Positions 11,701 through 24,260 of a stretch of DNA of 64,000 bases are shown in pieces. Both the position numbers and the translations under genes were made by a program. A model generated the notes under the pieces. That model made no database searches and had not been told where the DNA came from. It saw only the letters and a list, made by a program, of their open reading frames with translations. How positions within the stretch are numbered: position 1 is the first letter of the stretch; every line of letters starts with the position of its first letter. The DNA is from Oscarella lobularis (Eukaryota; Porifera; Homoscleromorpha; Homosclerophorida; Oscarellidae). The stretch is taken from contig NC_089186.1 of the NCBI RefSeq assembly GCF_947507565.1, positions 2,232,001 through 2,296,000 of the forward strand, written 5' to 3'.

Positions 11701-12895
11701 ACCCCCTGCCGGCGGAGTACGTACACCGCTTGCCGGAATATATACACCGCCTGCCGGAATATATACACCGCCTGCCGGAATATATACACCGCCTGCCGGC
11801 GGAGTACGTACACCGCCTGCCGGAATATATACACCGCCTGCCGGCGGAGTACGTACACCGCTTGCCGGAATATATACACCGCCTGCCGGAATATATACAC
11901 CGCCTGCCGGAATATATACACCGCCTGCCGGAATATATACACCGCCTGCCGGCGGAGTACGTACACCGCCTGCCGGAATATATACACCGCCTGCCGGCGG
12001 AGTACGTACACCGCTTGCCGTAATATATACACCGCCTGCCGGAATATATACACCCCCTGCCGGCGGAGTACGTACACCGCTTGCCGGAATATATACACCG
12101 CCTGCCGGAATATATACACCGCCTGCCGGAATATATACACCGCCTGCCGGCGGAGTACGTACACCGCCTGCTGGCGGAGTACGTACACCGCCTGCCGGAA
12201 TATATACACCGCCTGCCGGAATATATACACCGCCTGCCGGAATATATACACCGCCTGCCGGCGGAGTACGTACACCGCCTGCCGGAATATATACACCGCC
12301 TGCCGGCGGAGTACGTACACCGCTTGCCGGAATATATACACCGCCTGCCGGAATATATACACCCCCTGCCGGCGGAGTACGTACACCGCTTGCCGGAATA
12401 TATACACCGCCTGCCGGAATATATACACCGCCTGCCGGAATATATACACCGCCTGCCGGCGGAGTACGTACACCGCCTGCTGGCGGAGTACGTACACCGC
12501 CTGCCGGAATATATACACCGCCTGCCGGAATATATACACCGCCTGCCGGAATATATACACCGCCTGCCGGCGGAGTACGTACACCGCCTGCCGGAATATA
12601 TACACCGCCTGCCGGCGGAGTAGGCAGGCGGAGTACGTACACCGCTTGCCGGAATATATACACCGCCTGCCGGAATATATACACCGCCTGCCGGAATATA
12701 TACACCGCTTGCCGGAATATATACACCGCCTGCCGGCGGAGTACGTAAACCGCTTGCCGGAATATATACACCGCTTGCCGGAATATATACACCGCCTCTC
12801 GGCGGAGTACGTACACCGCCTGCCAGAATATATACACCGCCTGCCGGAATATATACACCGCCTGCCGGCGGAGTACGTACACCGCTTGCCGGAAT

Positions 12896-13013
12896 AAAGT
12901 AATTGAATGCCTCATCGAATCCGGAATAAAGAAGGAACACTGCTGTATCGACGTCATTCTTCGCGAAGTTCTCATCGCCTACTAGGTACTTTGAAAAGTT
13001 TTCAATCGAAGAC
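12896..13013 (+). pseudogene. ROCO COR-domain fragment at the array boundary
   Basis: About 70 bases (12896-12965) match the COR exon of copy A near 2149-2218, including AAGTAATTGAATG and GACGTCATTCTTCGC, with a few substitutions. This is followed at once by a stretch matching the left flank of the array (AAGTTCTCATCGCCT, then TTCAATCGAAG). The piece is far too short to function and marks an old rearrangement junction. Confidence 0.75.
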
Positions 13014-13129
13014 ATAATGTATCACTTCTCCTGTGTTTAGACTCGCCTCTATCCGAAGATGTAATGATCAAAGAGGCCAGGACGATCGCATCGACTCTCA
13101 TCAAAAAAATCAATAATGTATTTATTTAT

Positions 13130-14194
13130 TTATTTGAAAAATTTGCTATCCTCTCCCGACGGTAGCAAACTAATAAGGTAATCATACAATCGTCTTGCGG
13201 CATCGATTCGCGTCGTTTCAGAACGATAAAACATGCAATCGCGCACGTGATCAGATAACGGATTTCCAGACGACGTTGCCATGGAACGAAGAAGACGCCC
13301 AACAGCTCGACACATGTAGATGAAATTGTGATCGCGATGGAGTCCCGTACATAGGGCCGTCGCATTGAATTCAATATCATCACCTAAAGGCGGGTCTTCG
13401 TCTTTGGAATGAATGGGTTGTGACGCGAAATTCATTGCATCGACGACAATAGCGTTATTTATATTAATCGCCAGCACTTCGCCGTCGTCCGATAGGACGA
13501 AGTTGTCTAGACGAAGTTCTGGTAAATAGATAGCCCAGTTTTTGTTGTTGTCACTGAGAAGGAAGGCTATTTGCAATAGTTGAGCGGCAAGCCACACCCT
13601 CATATCCTTCGATTCATTCACGTAGTACATTAGGTTATGTTTGCCGTGTTCCTTCACTAAAACTCGGCCACAGGCGCCGTGATATTGAAGAAACGGCCAA
13701 CCGTGTGCCTTGGGAAATAATTGAAGTAGAATTGATTCTCTGTCGGCTTTCAATGTCGTCGCTAAGGTGCGTTTTTCTTTCATTGTGACGTCGCCGTTTC
13801 CATTGACGTCACTTAGAGCAACGATTCGTCGCTCGAGTCGTTTCGTGGGGCAGCGGAAAAATGATTGGATGCCGCTACCCACGTGACGAGTTCCCGAATG
13901 AGCGAACGGCTCTTGAACGAAGATGACGCTCTTCTCGTCTTCTCCGTCGATTTTTCGCACGCCGACGACGTCGAAAGGGTAGGGCGCGACGTAGAGACGA
14001 CTCATCGTTTCGTTGCAAAGCGATTTTCCGTAGCACGTCGGACATTTCTCCACCGCGAAGTCGACACGTCGCGCGACGAGCGTCATACGACCGAAAAGAA
14101 CGTACAGAAGCACGCCCCTAAGGTAAACACACGACGCGAGCAAGAAAAACAAAGCGAGGACACATCCACGCCTCCGGAATCGCAACATTTTCAT
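13130..14194 (-). CDS. DIPK/FAM69-type divergent kinase, probably a pseudokinase
   Basis: A single-exon gene of 354 residues. A basic N-terminus precedes one membrane anchor (about residues 10-35). Next come a Cys motif CPTCYG at 51-56, an EF-hand-like loop (D129 to E140, DVNGNGD) inside the N-lobe, the family signature YHGACGR at 171-177, and a catalytic-loop-like LDNF near 229-232. DIPK/FAM69 proteins sit in the ER/Golgi or are secreted. At the DFG-equivalent position this protein has IN(244)IN where the neighbour at 16163-17410 has ID(284)LE, so the metal-binding Asp appears lost. The ATG at 14194 is chosen because upstream in-frame codons are not ATG. It is a paralogue of the neighbour gene, strongly diverged. 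Confidence 0.82.
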   Translation of the reverse strand: MKMLRFRRRGCVLALFFLLASCVYLRGVLLYVLFGRMTLVARRVDFAVEKCPTCYGKSLCNETMSRLYVAPYPFDVVGVRKIDGEDEKSVIFVQEPFAHSGTRHVGSGIQSFFRCPTKRLERRIVALSDVNGNGDVTMKEKRTLATTLKADRESILLQLFPKAHGWPFLQYHGACGRVLVKEHGKHNLMYYVNESKDMRVWLAAQLLQIAFLLSDNNKNWAIYLPELRLDNFVLSDDGEVLAININNAIVVDAMNFASQPIHSKDEDPPLGDDIEFNATALCTGLHRDHNFIYMCRAVGRLLRSMATSSGNPLSDHVRDCMFYRSETTRIDAARRLYDYLISLLPSGEDSKFFK

Positions 14195-14240
14195 AGTCCC
14201 TAACGCACGCACTGCACATGAGTTCTTAGAGGTCCCTTTA

Positions 14241-16040
14241 CTAAGGCCCCTGACAGCCGACACACTCCTTCATTTTCTCCTGATACGTCTCAATTTGCAC
14301 GGTGATCTTAAAGACCTTATGCTTCCTCACGAGCATCTCCTTCGCGGCGAGCAGAACATCCTGCGCGTCAAAAGCGCGATCTAATTAAAAAATATCGAAT
14401 TTTCAGTCAAATCTCAGTCTCTCGTTTTACCGATAGCTAGGTGAACAGATAGCGCAATTTTATCCGTCGTGAGCGCCCAAATATGCATGTCGTGCACGGC
14501 TTGGACCCCGTATACATTTTGAAGGTCTTCTTGTATGGCATCGAAACTAAGTTGCCTGGGAACGCCTAGAAAAAAACGCGGAAGCGAACGTAGGACGTTA
14601 GTCAGGACCCATATGTGCACATAGGCACCTATAAATAAATCAAAGCATCTATAAATAATTATTACTGTACATATGGGTCCTCCTTATGTTTTGGTTCCCC
14701 TTTCCCACGTTGCTTACCTTCCATTAGGACGTGAAGTGCGTCACGTATGACGGTTAGAGTCGTAAATAGAACGATGACGGAAAAGATGAACGTGCATATC
14801 GGATCGGCGATCGACCAACTCGGCTAAATATAGAGGAATTAGATTAACGTTATTTTGACCTCCCCCCTAACGCGCGTTAGTCTCGCCTTGAATCGAATTA
14901 TGTAAGCGGCTATGAGCACGCCAATGCTGGAAAAAATGTCGCCGATCGCGTGAACGAATGCCGCTCGCACGTTCAGGTTTTCCGGTTTATGGGCGTGGTT
15001 ATCGTGGTTGCCATGGTCACCGTCACCATGACTGTGACTGTGACTGTGACTGTGAGGCGGCTTGAGTACGAACCCCATTCTAAAAATTGAATTTTTGAAA
15101 AAAAACAAATTGAATTTTTTTTCCTCTTGTTTTCGCACATGATATTAATTCCCACGCCGGTTCCGGCGATAATGAGCATGATGTCAGCGTCGACGTTGGT
15201 GTCCCCATGAATAATTCGTTGAATGCCCTCGTAGACCAAAATCCCCGTCAAAACCCAAATAATGAGAATAGAGACGACAGCACCAACAACCTCTAAATAA
15301 ACGAAAAAAAATCAATTTAATTATAGAGTAATTTTTTTCTTACCGGCGCGATGGAAACCGAATGACATTCGTTTCGTCGGTTTCTGTCGCGCGACCCACA
15401 TCGAAAAGAGACTGATCGAATAGCTCGCCAAATCGGAGAGCATGTGAGCGGCGTCCATCATGATAGCGAGACTATGCGATAGGAAACCGCCTCGAATAAA
15501 AAGACATGAGCGCGATTGGCATAAAAAAACATGCGCAGACTCGATAGAGACCTTACCTACGAGTTCAGCGATCATAAAGAGTCCGCAGAGTAGAATAGCG
15601 ATGAGGAGTTTACGATGCGCTCGCCGATCGAAATTCTCCGCGCGATCTGGCGTCTCCCTGGCGTGACACGTACACTCCAAATTGACGGAAGTGACCGTGA
15701 TGCCATCGTTGTCCGACCCTTGTCTCGGCCTTTGCGTTTCGACGCAGCATTGACGATTACCCATTTCGAGCGATTCGGTTAGCGATTCGGCGCCCGATTC
15801 CGATACGGACGAGTGAGCGAAACCGCGTGCCGTACGCGACTCGCCTTCGCCCAATCGTCTCGACGTCGATTTCGCGAGTAGAGGCTCCCGTTCCGTAGCG
15901 CGACGCGATTCGCGAGTAGACTTCGACATTGCACTGTGATGCAAAAGGTCGACCGTGTGCAGGGGGGACAGACGCCGTGTGCCTCCACAAGATATTGATT
16001 CATAGGCGTGACCAGCCATAGAGCTAAGCCACACCTTCAT
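14241..16040 (-). CDS. Zinc transporter of the SLC30 (ZnT2/3/4/8) group
   Basis: A cation-diffusion-facilitator with several exons. The large first exon holds a polar N-terminus with a dileucine sorting motif (EREPLL) and the first membrane helices. It joins across an intron at about 15484-15556 to give [15 protein letters not shown], then DAAHMLSD (the HxxxD zinc site). Further exons encode EVVGAVVSI, the cytosolic His-rich loop ([15 protein letters not shown], about 15010-15060), [12 protein letters not shown] (second HxxxD site) and the C-terminal domain with [10 protein letters not shown], ending CVGCQGP and TAG at 14241. The role is zinc loading into vesicles. The start is uncertain: ATG at 16040 gives the longest protein, and ATG at 15929 (MSKSTRES) is an alternative. 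Confidence 0.88.
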
Positions 16041-16162
16041 TATACCGAACTCCAATTTATACTTCGTATTGACTCGTACGCGTGACCAGCCATAGAAACC
16101 GTTCGCTATTTTATTGTATAAACCACGCAGCGTTGGGAAAAAATACTATCTAATCGTATGCG

Positions 16163-17410
16163 TCAACCGAACTCCGATTTATAATAGTTTTTATTCGTTC
16201 CGCCGGGCGGAAGTAGCGTCGTTAAATATGTTTTTAATTCGCGCGCGCTATCCGCGCGTCGTCGTCGTCCTGGCGACCGATAGATGCACGCGCGTAGAAG
16301 ACGATCGATAGTCGACGCTATGACGTCATTAGGCGGATTATCTAAAAGGCGTTTGTGTCCCACGAAGCCCAGCATGTTCTTACACGCGTAGACGATATTG
16401 TGCTCGCGTTCGTAGCCGCGACACATGCGCTGGGGACTGAATGTTGCGCATTCGGGATCGTTTAGATCGCATATGGGATCTCCTGTATCCGTATCCATGG
16501 CAACCAAGTGCCCTTGCGTTTCTAATTCCCGTAAATCCACGACAATTAAATGTTCCAAGTCGATGCATAGGACGTCGCCGTGTGACGTCACGGCGAAATT
16601 CTCCGGCGAATAATCGCCGAAATAAATCGCCCAGCCGTCGCGTTCAGTCATCCGCGCCGCGAGATCGAGTATCTCTATAGATAACCATACTCTATAGTCC
16701 CAGGGTCGTCCTAGCGCTTCCTTTAACGTTTTCCCCGCGTATTCCACGGCAATTGCGCGTCCGCATGCGCCGTAGTACGCGGGAAAGGGCCAGCCTCGAT
16801 TGCGCGGAAAAACTTGCAAGTAAATCGGTTCCTTATTAATCAGAAGAGTCGTTAGAAGGTGACGTCGTTCCGCTAGGGATAGATCCCCGTCGTCGTTCGC
16901 GTCGTACATACGGGTCACGCTCGCGCCGAAACGTTTCGACGGACACGCGAAAAAATTCGTCAAATTCGCTTTCGCGTTCCACAAAGCGAAATTCCCCCGA
17001 TTTTTTCCGGTTTTCGACGCCGTTTCGGCGACGTCGCACGTTCGTCGACCCGTCGCGCTTTCGCAAAGATCGACGTCGAATTTTTTCATTTCCGCTACGT
17101 GGGCGAGGCACTTGAGCACGATGTCGACGTGCGTGCCGTTCGGCGGCGAGATCCACTCGGCGAGCGTGACCCCCTTGAAGGCCGGGCTCCAGCCTGCGGC
17201 GAAGAGCTTGAGCTCGACTCGCTTTGGGCCCAAGAGCTCGGCGCACAGATCCGTTCCGAAGCAGGCGGGGCACTTGTCCCTCTGCACGATTTCGTCCAGT
17301 GTTAGTCGCGTTTCCGGGCGCAAGAAAGCGTGCCATATGTACGAGAGAATGCACGTAGCGAGAACGGCGGCGACGGCGAGTCGTCGTCTCCACGTACAGC
17401 GACGATACAT
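16163..17410 (-). CDS. DIPK2-like (FAM69/HASF family) divergent secreted kinase
   Basis: A single-exon gene of 415 residues starting MYRRCTW. There is a membrane anchor or uncleaved signal at about 8-30, the motif CPACFG at 47-52, CPSKRF at 156-161 and a canonical EF-hand loop D170-E181 (DANDDGDLSLAE). GWPFPAYYGACGR follows at about 206-218, then SPENF at 268-272 and a DFG-equivalent CIDLE with D284. Paired cysteines near the C-terminus (CDLNDPEC) fit a luminal fold. This arrangement resembles vertebrate DIPK2A, with the EF-hand insertion seen in DIPK1 proteins. The catalytic Asp is kept here, unlike in its paralogue at 13130-14194. The single exon stands out among intron-rich neighbours and could point to retroposition followed by local duplication. 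Confidence 0.85.
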   Translation of the reverse strand: MYRRCTWRRRLAVAAVLATCILSYIWHAFLRPETRLTLDEIVQRDKCPACFGTDLCAELLGPKRVELKLFAAGWSPAFKGVTLAEWISPPNGTHVDIVLKCLAHVAEMKKFDVDLCESATGRRTCDVAETASKTGKNRGNFALWNAKANLTNFFACPSKRFGASVTRMYDANDDGDLSLAERRHLLTTLLINKEPIYLQVFPRNRGWPFPAYYGACGRAIAVEYAGKTLKEALGRPWDYRVWLSIEILDLAARMTERDGWAIYFGDYSPENFAVTSHGDVLCIDLEHLIVVDLRELETQGHLVAMDTDTGDPICDLNDPECATFSPQRMCRGYEREHNIVYACKNMLGFVGHKRLLDNPPNDVIASTIDRLLRACIYRSPGRRRRADSARELKTYLTTLLPPGGTNKNYYKSEFG

Positions 17411-18586
17411 ACGGGGAAGATTTGTTGATGACGTAGAAATGCGGTCCCCTACACTTGTCCGCTATCTTGGCGTCGTCTGATGGACTTTTGTATTTTTTGC
17501 AGGATTTGCACGGGGTTTTCCTTAAGTTTAAGATGAAGAAAGAAATAGACACAATTTTTTGTAGTGTTTTTTTTATAGTCTGTTACAGTAGGCGCATAAT
17601 ACACGCACGTGCGGGGCTTTTTGCAAGAGTGCAAAAAGCCGCGCAGTGTCGCGCGCGCGGAAAAGTAGTTTAGGGTCGAGAGACGTAAATGAAGGGGAAA
17701 CTATGCGCAAAATTTTTATTCAATAAAGTCCCGGATGTAAAAAATTCAGCAAAAACGTCCTCTATCCTCGTCTTGACGCGGGAAGAAAAGGAGCCTCGCT
17801 CCCCCTCCCCGCGTCGCGTTCGTCTCCTCCCCCTTGAAGAGGAGGAGACGAGCTTGGCGCTCCTTGTCCACCGGCGTCTTCTTCGGCGCTCCTTGTCCTC
17901 TTCTCAACTCACTCCCATTGGAGGGGAAGCGAGCCGGGACCTAACTTCCCCCCAGGTCCAAGGGGTGTGACATACTCCCATGTCATCCAGGGCCGACTTT
18001 CACCCAAGCGGCAAGGAGGCGAGCGCATTAGACGAGTTAACCTCCAGCTCCCAAGGAGGTGGGATCACCCATTCATCCCGCAGGTTAAGGCCTTCAGTAT
18101 ACCCCTTCAAGGCCCAAAGGGGGTACCCTCGCCACCGGGGCACGGGGGGAGTCATTAACCCAAGACCCGGGAGGACCGCGATTTTGCCCACAGTGTCTTG
18201 CCCAAGTGGGGGATGGTAGTTATCACTCGTACCACCAAGAGTAGGGCCGCTCTATCGCCCCGGCAGAGGTGCGGCCGCTTTTCGCTCTCGGCCCAGAGGG
18301 ATGGCTGCGTCTGCCTCGTCGGATTGGGGGAGCGACTACGCGACAAAACAATTGACGGGCGGGGAAATAAATAAATTACCTTTTTGGATTATGGAGTATG
18401 CGCAGTAGTTTCTTGACACCTTCCGTAAAAGGAAGTAGCGTCCACCGAAGGGGGCCCCAGTTCGCTATTAGACAAAACGGGGCAATCACTGCGTGTTTTA
18501 CCTGCATGAGTACTTGAGTAAGGATGTAGCGTCGACTCTCAATCGAAAGTCTAGCGTGCTTTAACGGGCTTTGTTTTCGCTTCGCT
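17411..18586. other. Spacer with an unidentified GC-rich block
   Basis: 17411-17690 is the presumed promoter of the DIPK2-like gene. 17790-18350 is GC-rich with many short homopolymer runs and no credible coding frame; it could be the 5' part of a retroelement or a structured RNA, but I recognise neither. 18400-18586 leads into ABRACL. Confidence 0.4.
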
Positions 18587-18832
18587 ATGAACGTCGATCA
18601 CGAAGTGGAGCTCCTCGTCAACGAAATCAAACGGCTAGGAAGCGCCGGTGCCGACGGGAAAACGTCGGTGAAGTTCGGCGTTCTGTTTCGCGACGACAAA
18701 TGCGCGAATCTCTTCGAGGCGCTCGTGGGAACGCTCAAAGCGGCTAAACGCAAGAAGATCGTTACGTACAAGGGCGAGCTCCTTCTGCAGGGCGTCCACG
18801 ACGACGTCGACGTCGTTCTGCTCGAAGAATGA
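18587..18832 (+). CDS. ABRACL: Costars family protein ABRACL
   Basis: A single exon encoding 81 residues, the usual length of the family. It starts MNVDHEVELLVNEIKRLG and contains the conserved VKFGVLF, CANLFEALVGTL and AKRKKIVTYKGELLLQG blocks, ending DVVLLEE. Costars proteins are small winged-helix proteins related to the C-terminal domain of STARS/ABRA and act in actin and Rho/SRF-linked motility. The start is the only ATG consistent with the family's N-terminus. It converges on CUL1, leaving about 100 bases between the two 3' ends. Confidence 0.93.
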   Translation: MNVDHEVELLVNEIKRLGSAGADGKTSVKFGVLFRDDKCANLFEALVGTLKAAKRKKIVTYKGELLLQGVHDDVDVVLLEE

Positions 18833-18938
18833 CGCAAGAATGCAACTCGCTCTTTGTTCGACTCGCGCGCGCTATTTAGTAAAGGTTTTTTTAGTCGCGG
18901 TCGGGTTAGGGGAAATAAAAGAGCGTTCTCTTCTTACG

Positions 18939-22581
<3,643 letters not shown>

Positions 22582-22974
22582 TTTCGAACGCGTTTCGGGA
22601 TGCGGACGTGAATTTCGACGATTGGGACGCGAAATTCGGGCGTTCTGATCGAGAAAAAGTCAGACGACGTCGACGGGATGTCTCGAAAAAGCGACGCACC
22701 TATCGAACGACGCTTGCGGACCGAGAAACGCAAAATACACGAGCTCTATCCGGGGAACGCAAAGCTGTCAATCGACGGACTCTTAGCGCGCGTTGACAAG
22801 AGGACAATCGCCTTGAATTCGACGCGCAGCAACTTCAAAAGAAACTTCAACGTCGAAGCACTCCAGTCCAAACTTCTTACACGATAGAAAGCGCGCGTTC
22901 TCACCCTCCGTATCACGCAATCAATAGCATTCCAATAAACTTGATATCAACGCGTATCAGTAACACTTCTTCGG
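22582..22974. promoter_or_regulatory. Left copy of the CUL1-DAZAP2 shared promoter region
   Basis: This spacer lies between CUL1 (-) and a DAZAP2 remnant (+). It is about 95% alike by eye to 29610-29995, which sits between a CUL1 exon-1 remnant and intact DAZAP2. A plus-strand frame runs through both copies (see the finding), but the left copy carries TGA near 22794. Confidence 0.6.
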
Positions 22975-23135
22975 GTCTTTTTCTCCGGAACGGGAGACAC
23001 GCAACTCACTATTTGAATGAGAACTGTGCGTGTGTGTGTGTGGCAGTGCAATGACGTCATTATGTGTGTCTGTGATATGATAGTTTATTATATATATTGA
23101 TTTTTTTGCACCTTCTTTGTTTTTTCTCCTATTTA
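22975..23135 (+). pseudogene. DAZAP2 remnant, internally deleted
   Basis: The sequence passes directly from the DAZAP2 5' untranslated region (AGTAACACTTC) to the last codons (CTCCGGAACGGGAGACACGC, then the TGA) and the 3' untranslated region with its GTGTGTG run and a TGACGTCA palindrome (23052-23059). Everything between has been lost. It is the degenerate partner of the intact gene at 29998-30451. Confidence 0.85.
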
Positions 23136-23139
23136 ATCT

Positions 23140-23335
23140 CTGATTCCTCTTCCGTAAGAAACACTCGTCGTATCCATCGAATCGGACACATTCTATCTTA
23201 GGTATCCGTCATATGCAGCAGCCAATTCGAATAAATACCCACCTTCTCACATATGCGTAGTGTACTGTACGTTCCTAGCTCTCCTGCATATTTTGCGTGG
23301 GCTAATTAGGCGGCCGCAGAAGGACGTACAGTCGA
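23140..23335. repeat. Duplicate of the PCTP promoter region
   Basis: This matches 31530-31690, including GTAAGAA..AACACTCGTCG, CGGACACATTCTATCTTAGG and GGCGGCCGCA. In this copy PCTP itself is missing between the DAZAP2 3' end and the promoter. The segment ends at a junction with the truncated Phafin copy near 23330. Confidence 0.8.
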
Positions 23336-24060
23336 TAGCCAATTGTTCTTGTCGCTCAAATTCGGTGTGAAAACGTGAAACGATTTATCGGTGTGATTAA
23401 TTTGAAAAGCATTATCAGTATCTATAAATAACCCAATAAATAAATAAATAAAAATAAATACATTATATATTTTCCTACCCAAATGCTCATCAATTTGACT
23501 TTTGTCTATGGAATAGACCTGAGGCATAAAATGACACTGAGATGAAACGGACATTTGATCCAAAGTGAGCACGTGTTGCTGAGCGTAATGACCACGTGAC
23601 AATACAGTCCCATAAACCTATAAAGATTTTCAAAGAACTAATCGGGCCACGCCCACTCGCTCTTTTCTTACCAAAACGTCGTTGAATAGGAAGAAGTGTC
23701 GCGGCTTTGGACCGCGGCGACAGACTTTGAGTTGTCCCTCGCGGATGAAAATTCGGCCCGGAACTAGGAGCGTCTGTGCGGAAATGCACGCGCTTCCATT
23801 TTTTTCCACGAATGGGGCCCCCGCGAGAGGCTTACGCATCCTCCCTGGAAGCGGCCTTGCATTTCGGCGATTTTCGATTGGCTGAAGTCGGATTGAGCCA
23901 ATGGGATTTCTTCCTGGAGGTGGGATTCGATTTGGCTCGTGTTTCCTCTCGATGAGGCCTCACCTTGCTGATGCACACTTCCGTTGGCAGTTTGTCTTGT
24001 CGTCGCGTCGATTTCCGCTTGAAAATCGCCCTCTCTTGTATCAAAATCGAAAGAAAACAC
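23336..24060 (-). pseudogene. Phafin (PLEKHF-like) pseudogene, truncated
   Basis: This is the 5' part of the gene found intact at 53761-55296: PH-domain exons with RIFIREGQLKVCRRGPKP, HYAQQHVLTLDQM and the final PH exon KSFHVFTPNLSDKNNW. It stops abruptly after the PH domain at 23336, so the whole FYVE finger and acidic tail are missing. The start codon is also lost (the ATG before ESHLQEE is absent). A one-base deletion in a G run near 23815 shifts the frame between GRFQGGCVSLSRG and FVEKNGSA. Confidence 0.85.
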
Positions 24061-24260
24061 GAAGAAGCGAAATGAGCAAAAGCGCGCTAAATAACCTGCA
24101 TTGATTCATTTAATTGAGCACACAGATTTTTCATGTTTCCATTCGTCTCACTGAATTTCGTCTTCTAAAGATAAAAACATATAAATAAGACATTAATTAA
24201 AAAGTCTGCAACGTCCAAGCCAGCCAGAAAACGAAAAATATAAAAAAAAGATGATGTCTA

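Larger units (their letters stand above)
3716..12893. repeat. 9.2 kb compound minisatellite
   Basis: The array is built from two related units. The short unit (21 bases) is CCGGAATATATACACC followed by GCCTG. The long unit (24 bases) is CCGGCGGAGTACGTACACC followed by GCCTG. Both share the core ACACCGCCTGCC (C/T variants); they differ by a GGC insertion and by TATATA versus TACGTA. Where a long unit follows another, CCGCC-TGCC-GGCGG can form a small hairpin next to the self-complementary word GTACGTAC. Two 9-base-repeat tracts are nested inside. Very long stop-free frames exist on both strands because 21, 24 and 9 are all multiples of three; I treat them as non-coding. The array separates ROCO copy A from the DIPK gene. 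Confidence 0.95.

Noticed and set aside
8778-12023. Proline/tyrosine-rich repeat protein (plus strand)
   Set aside because: Same reason; neighbouring frames translate equally far and the reading changes identity along the array.
3716-12893. CRISPR-like array
   Set aside because: Units are contiguous variants of one another with no unique spacers, and the genome is eukaryotic with spliced genes.
22678-22887. 69-residue protein in the CUL1-DAZAP2 spacer (frame reading KSDAPIERRLRTE)
   Set aside because: Almost every difference between the two genomic copies changes an amino acid in this frame, whereas the overlapping frame shows mostly silent changes.
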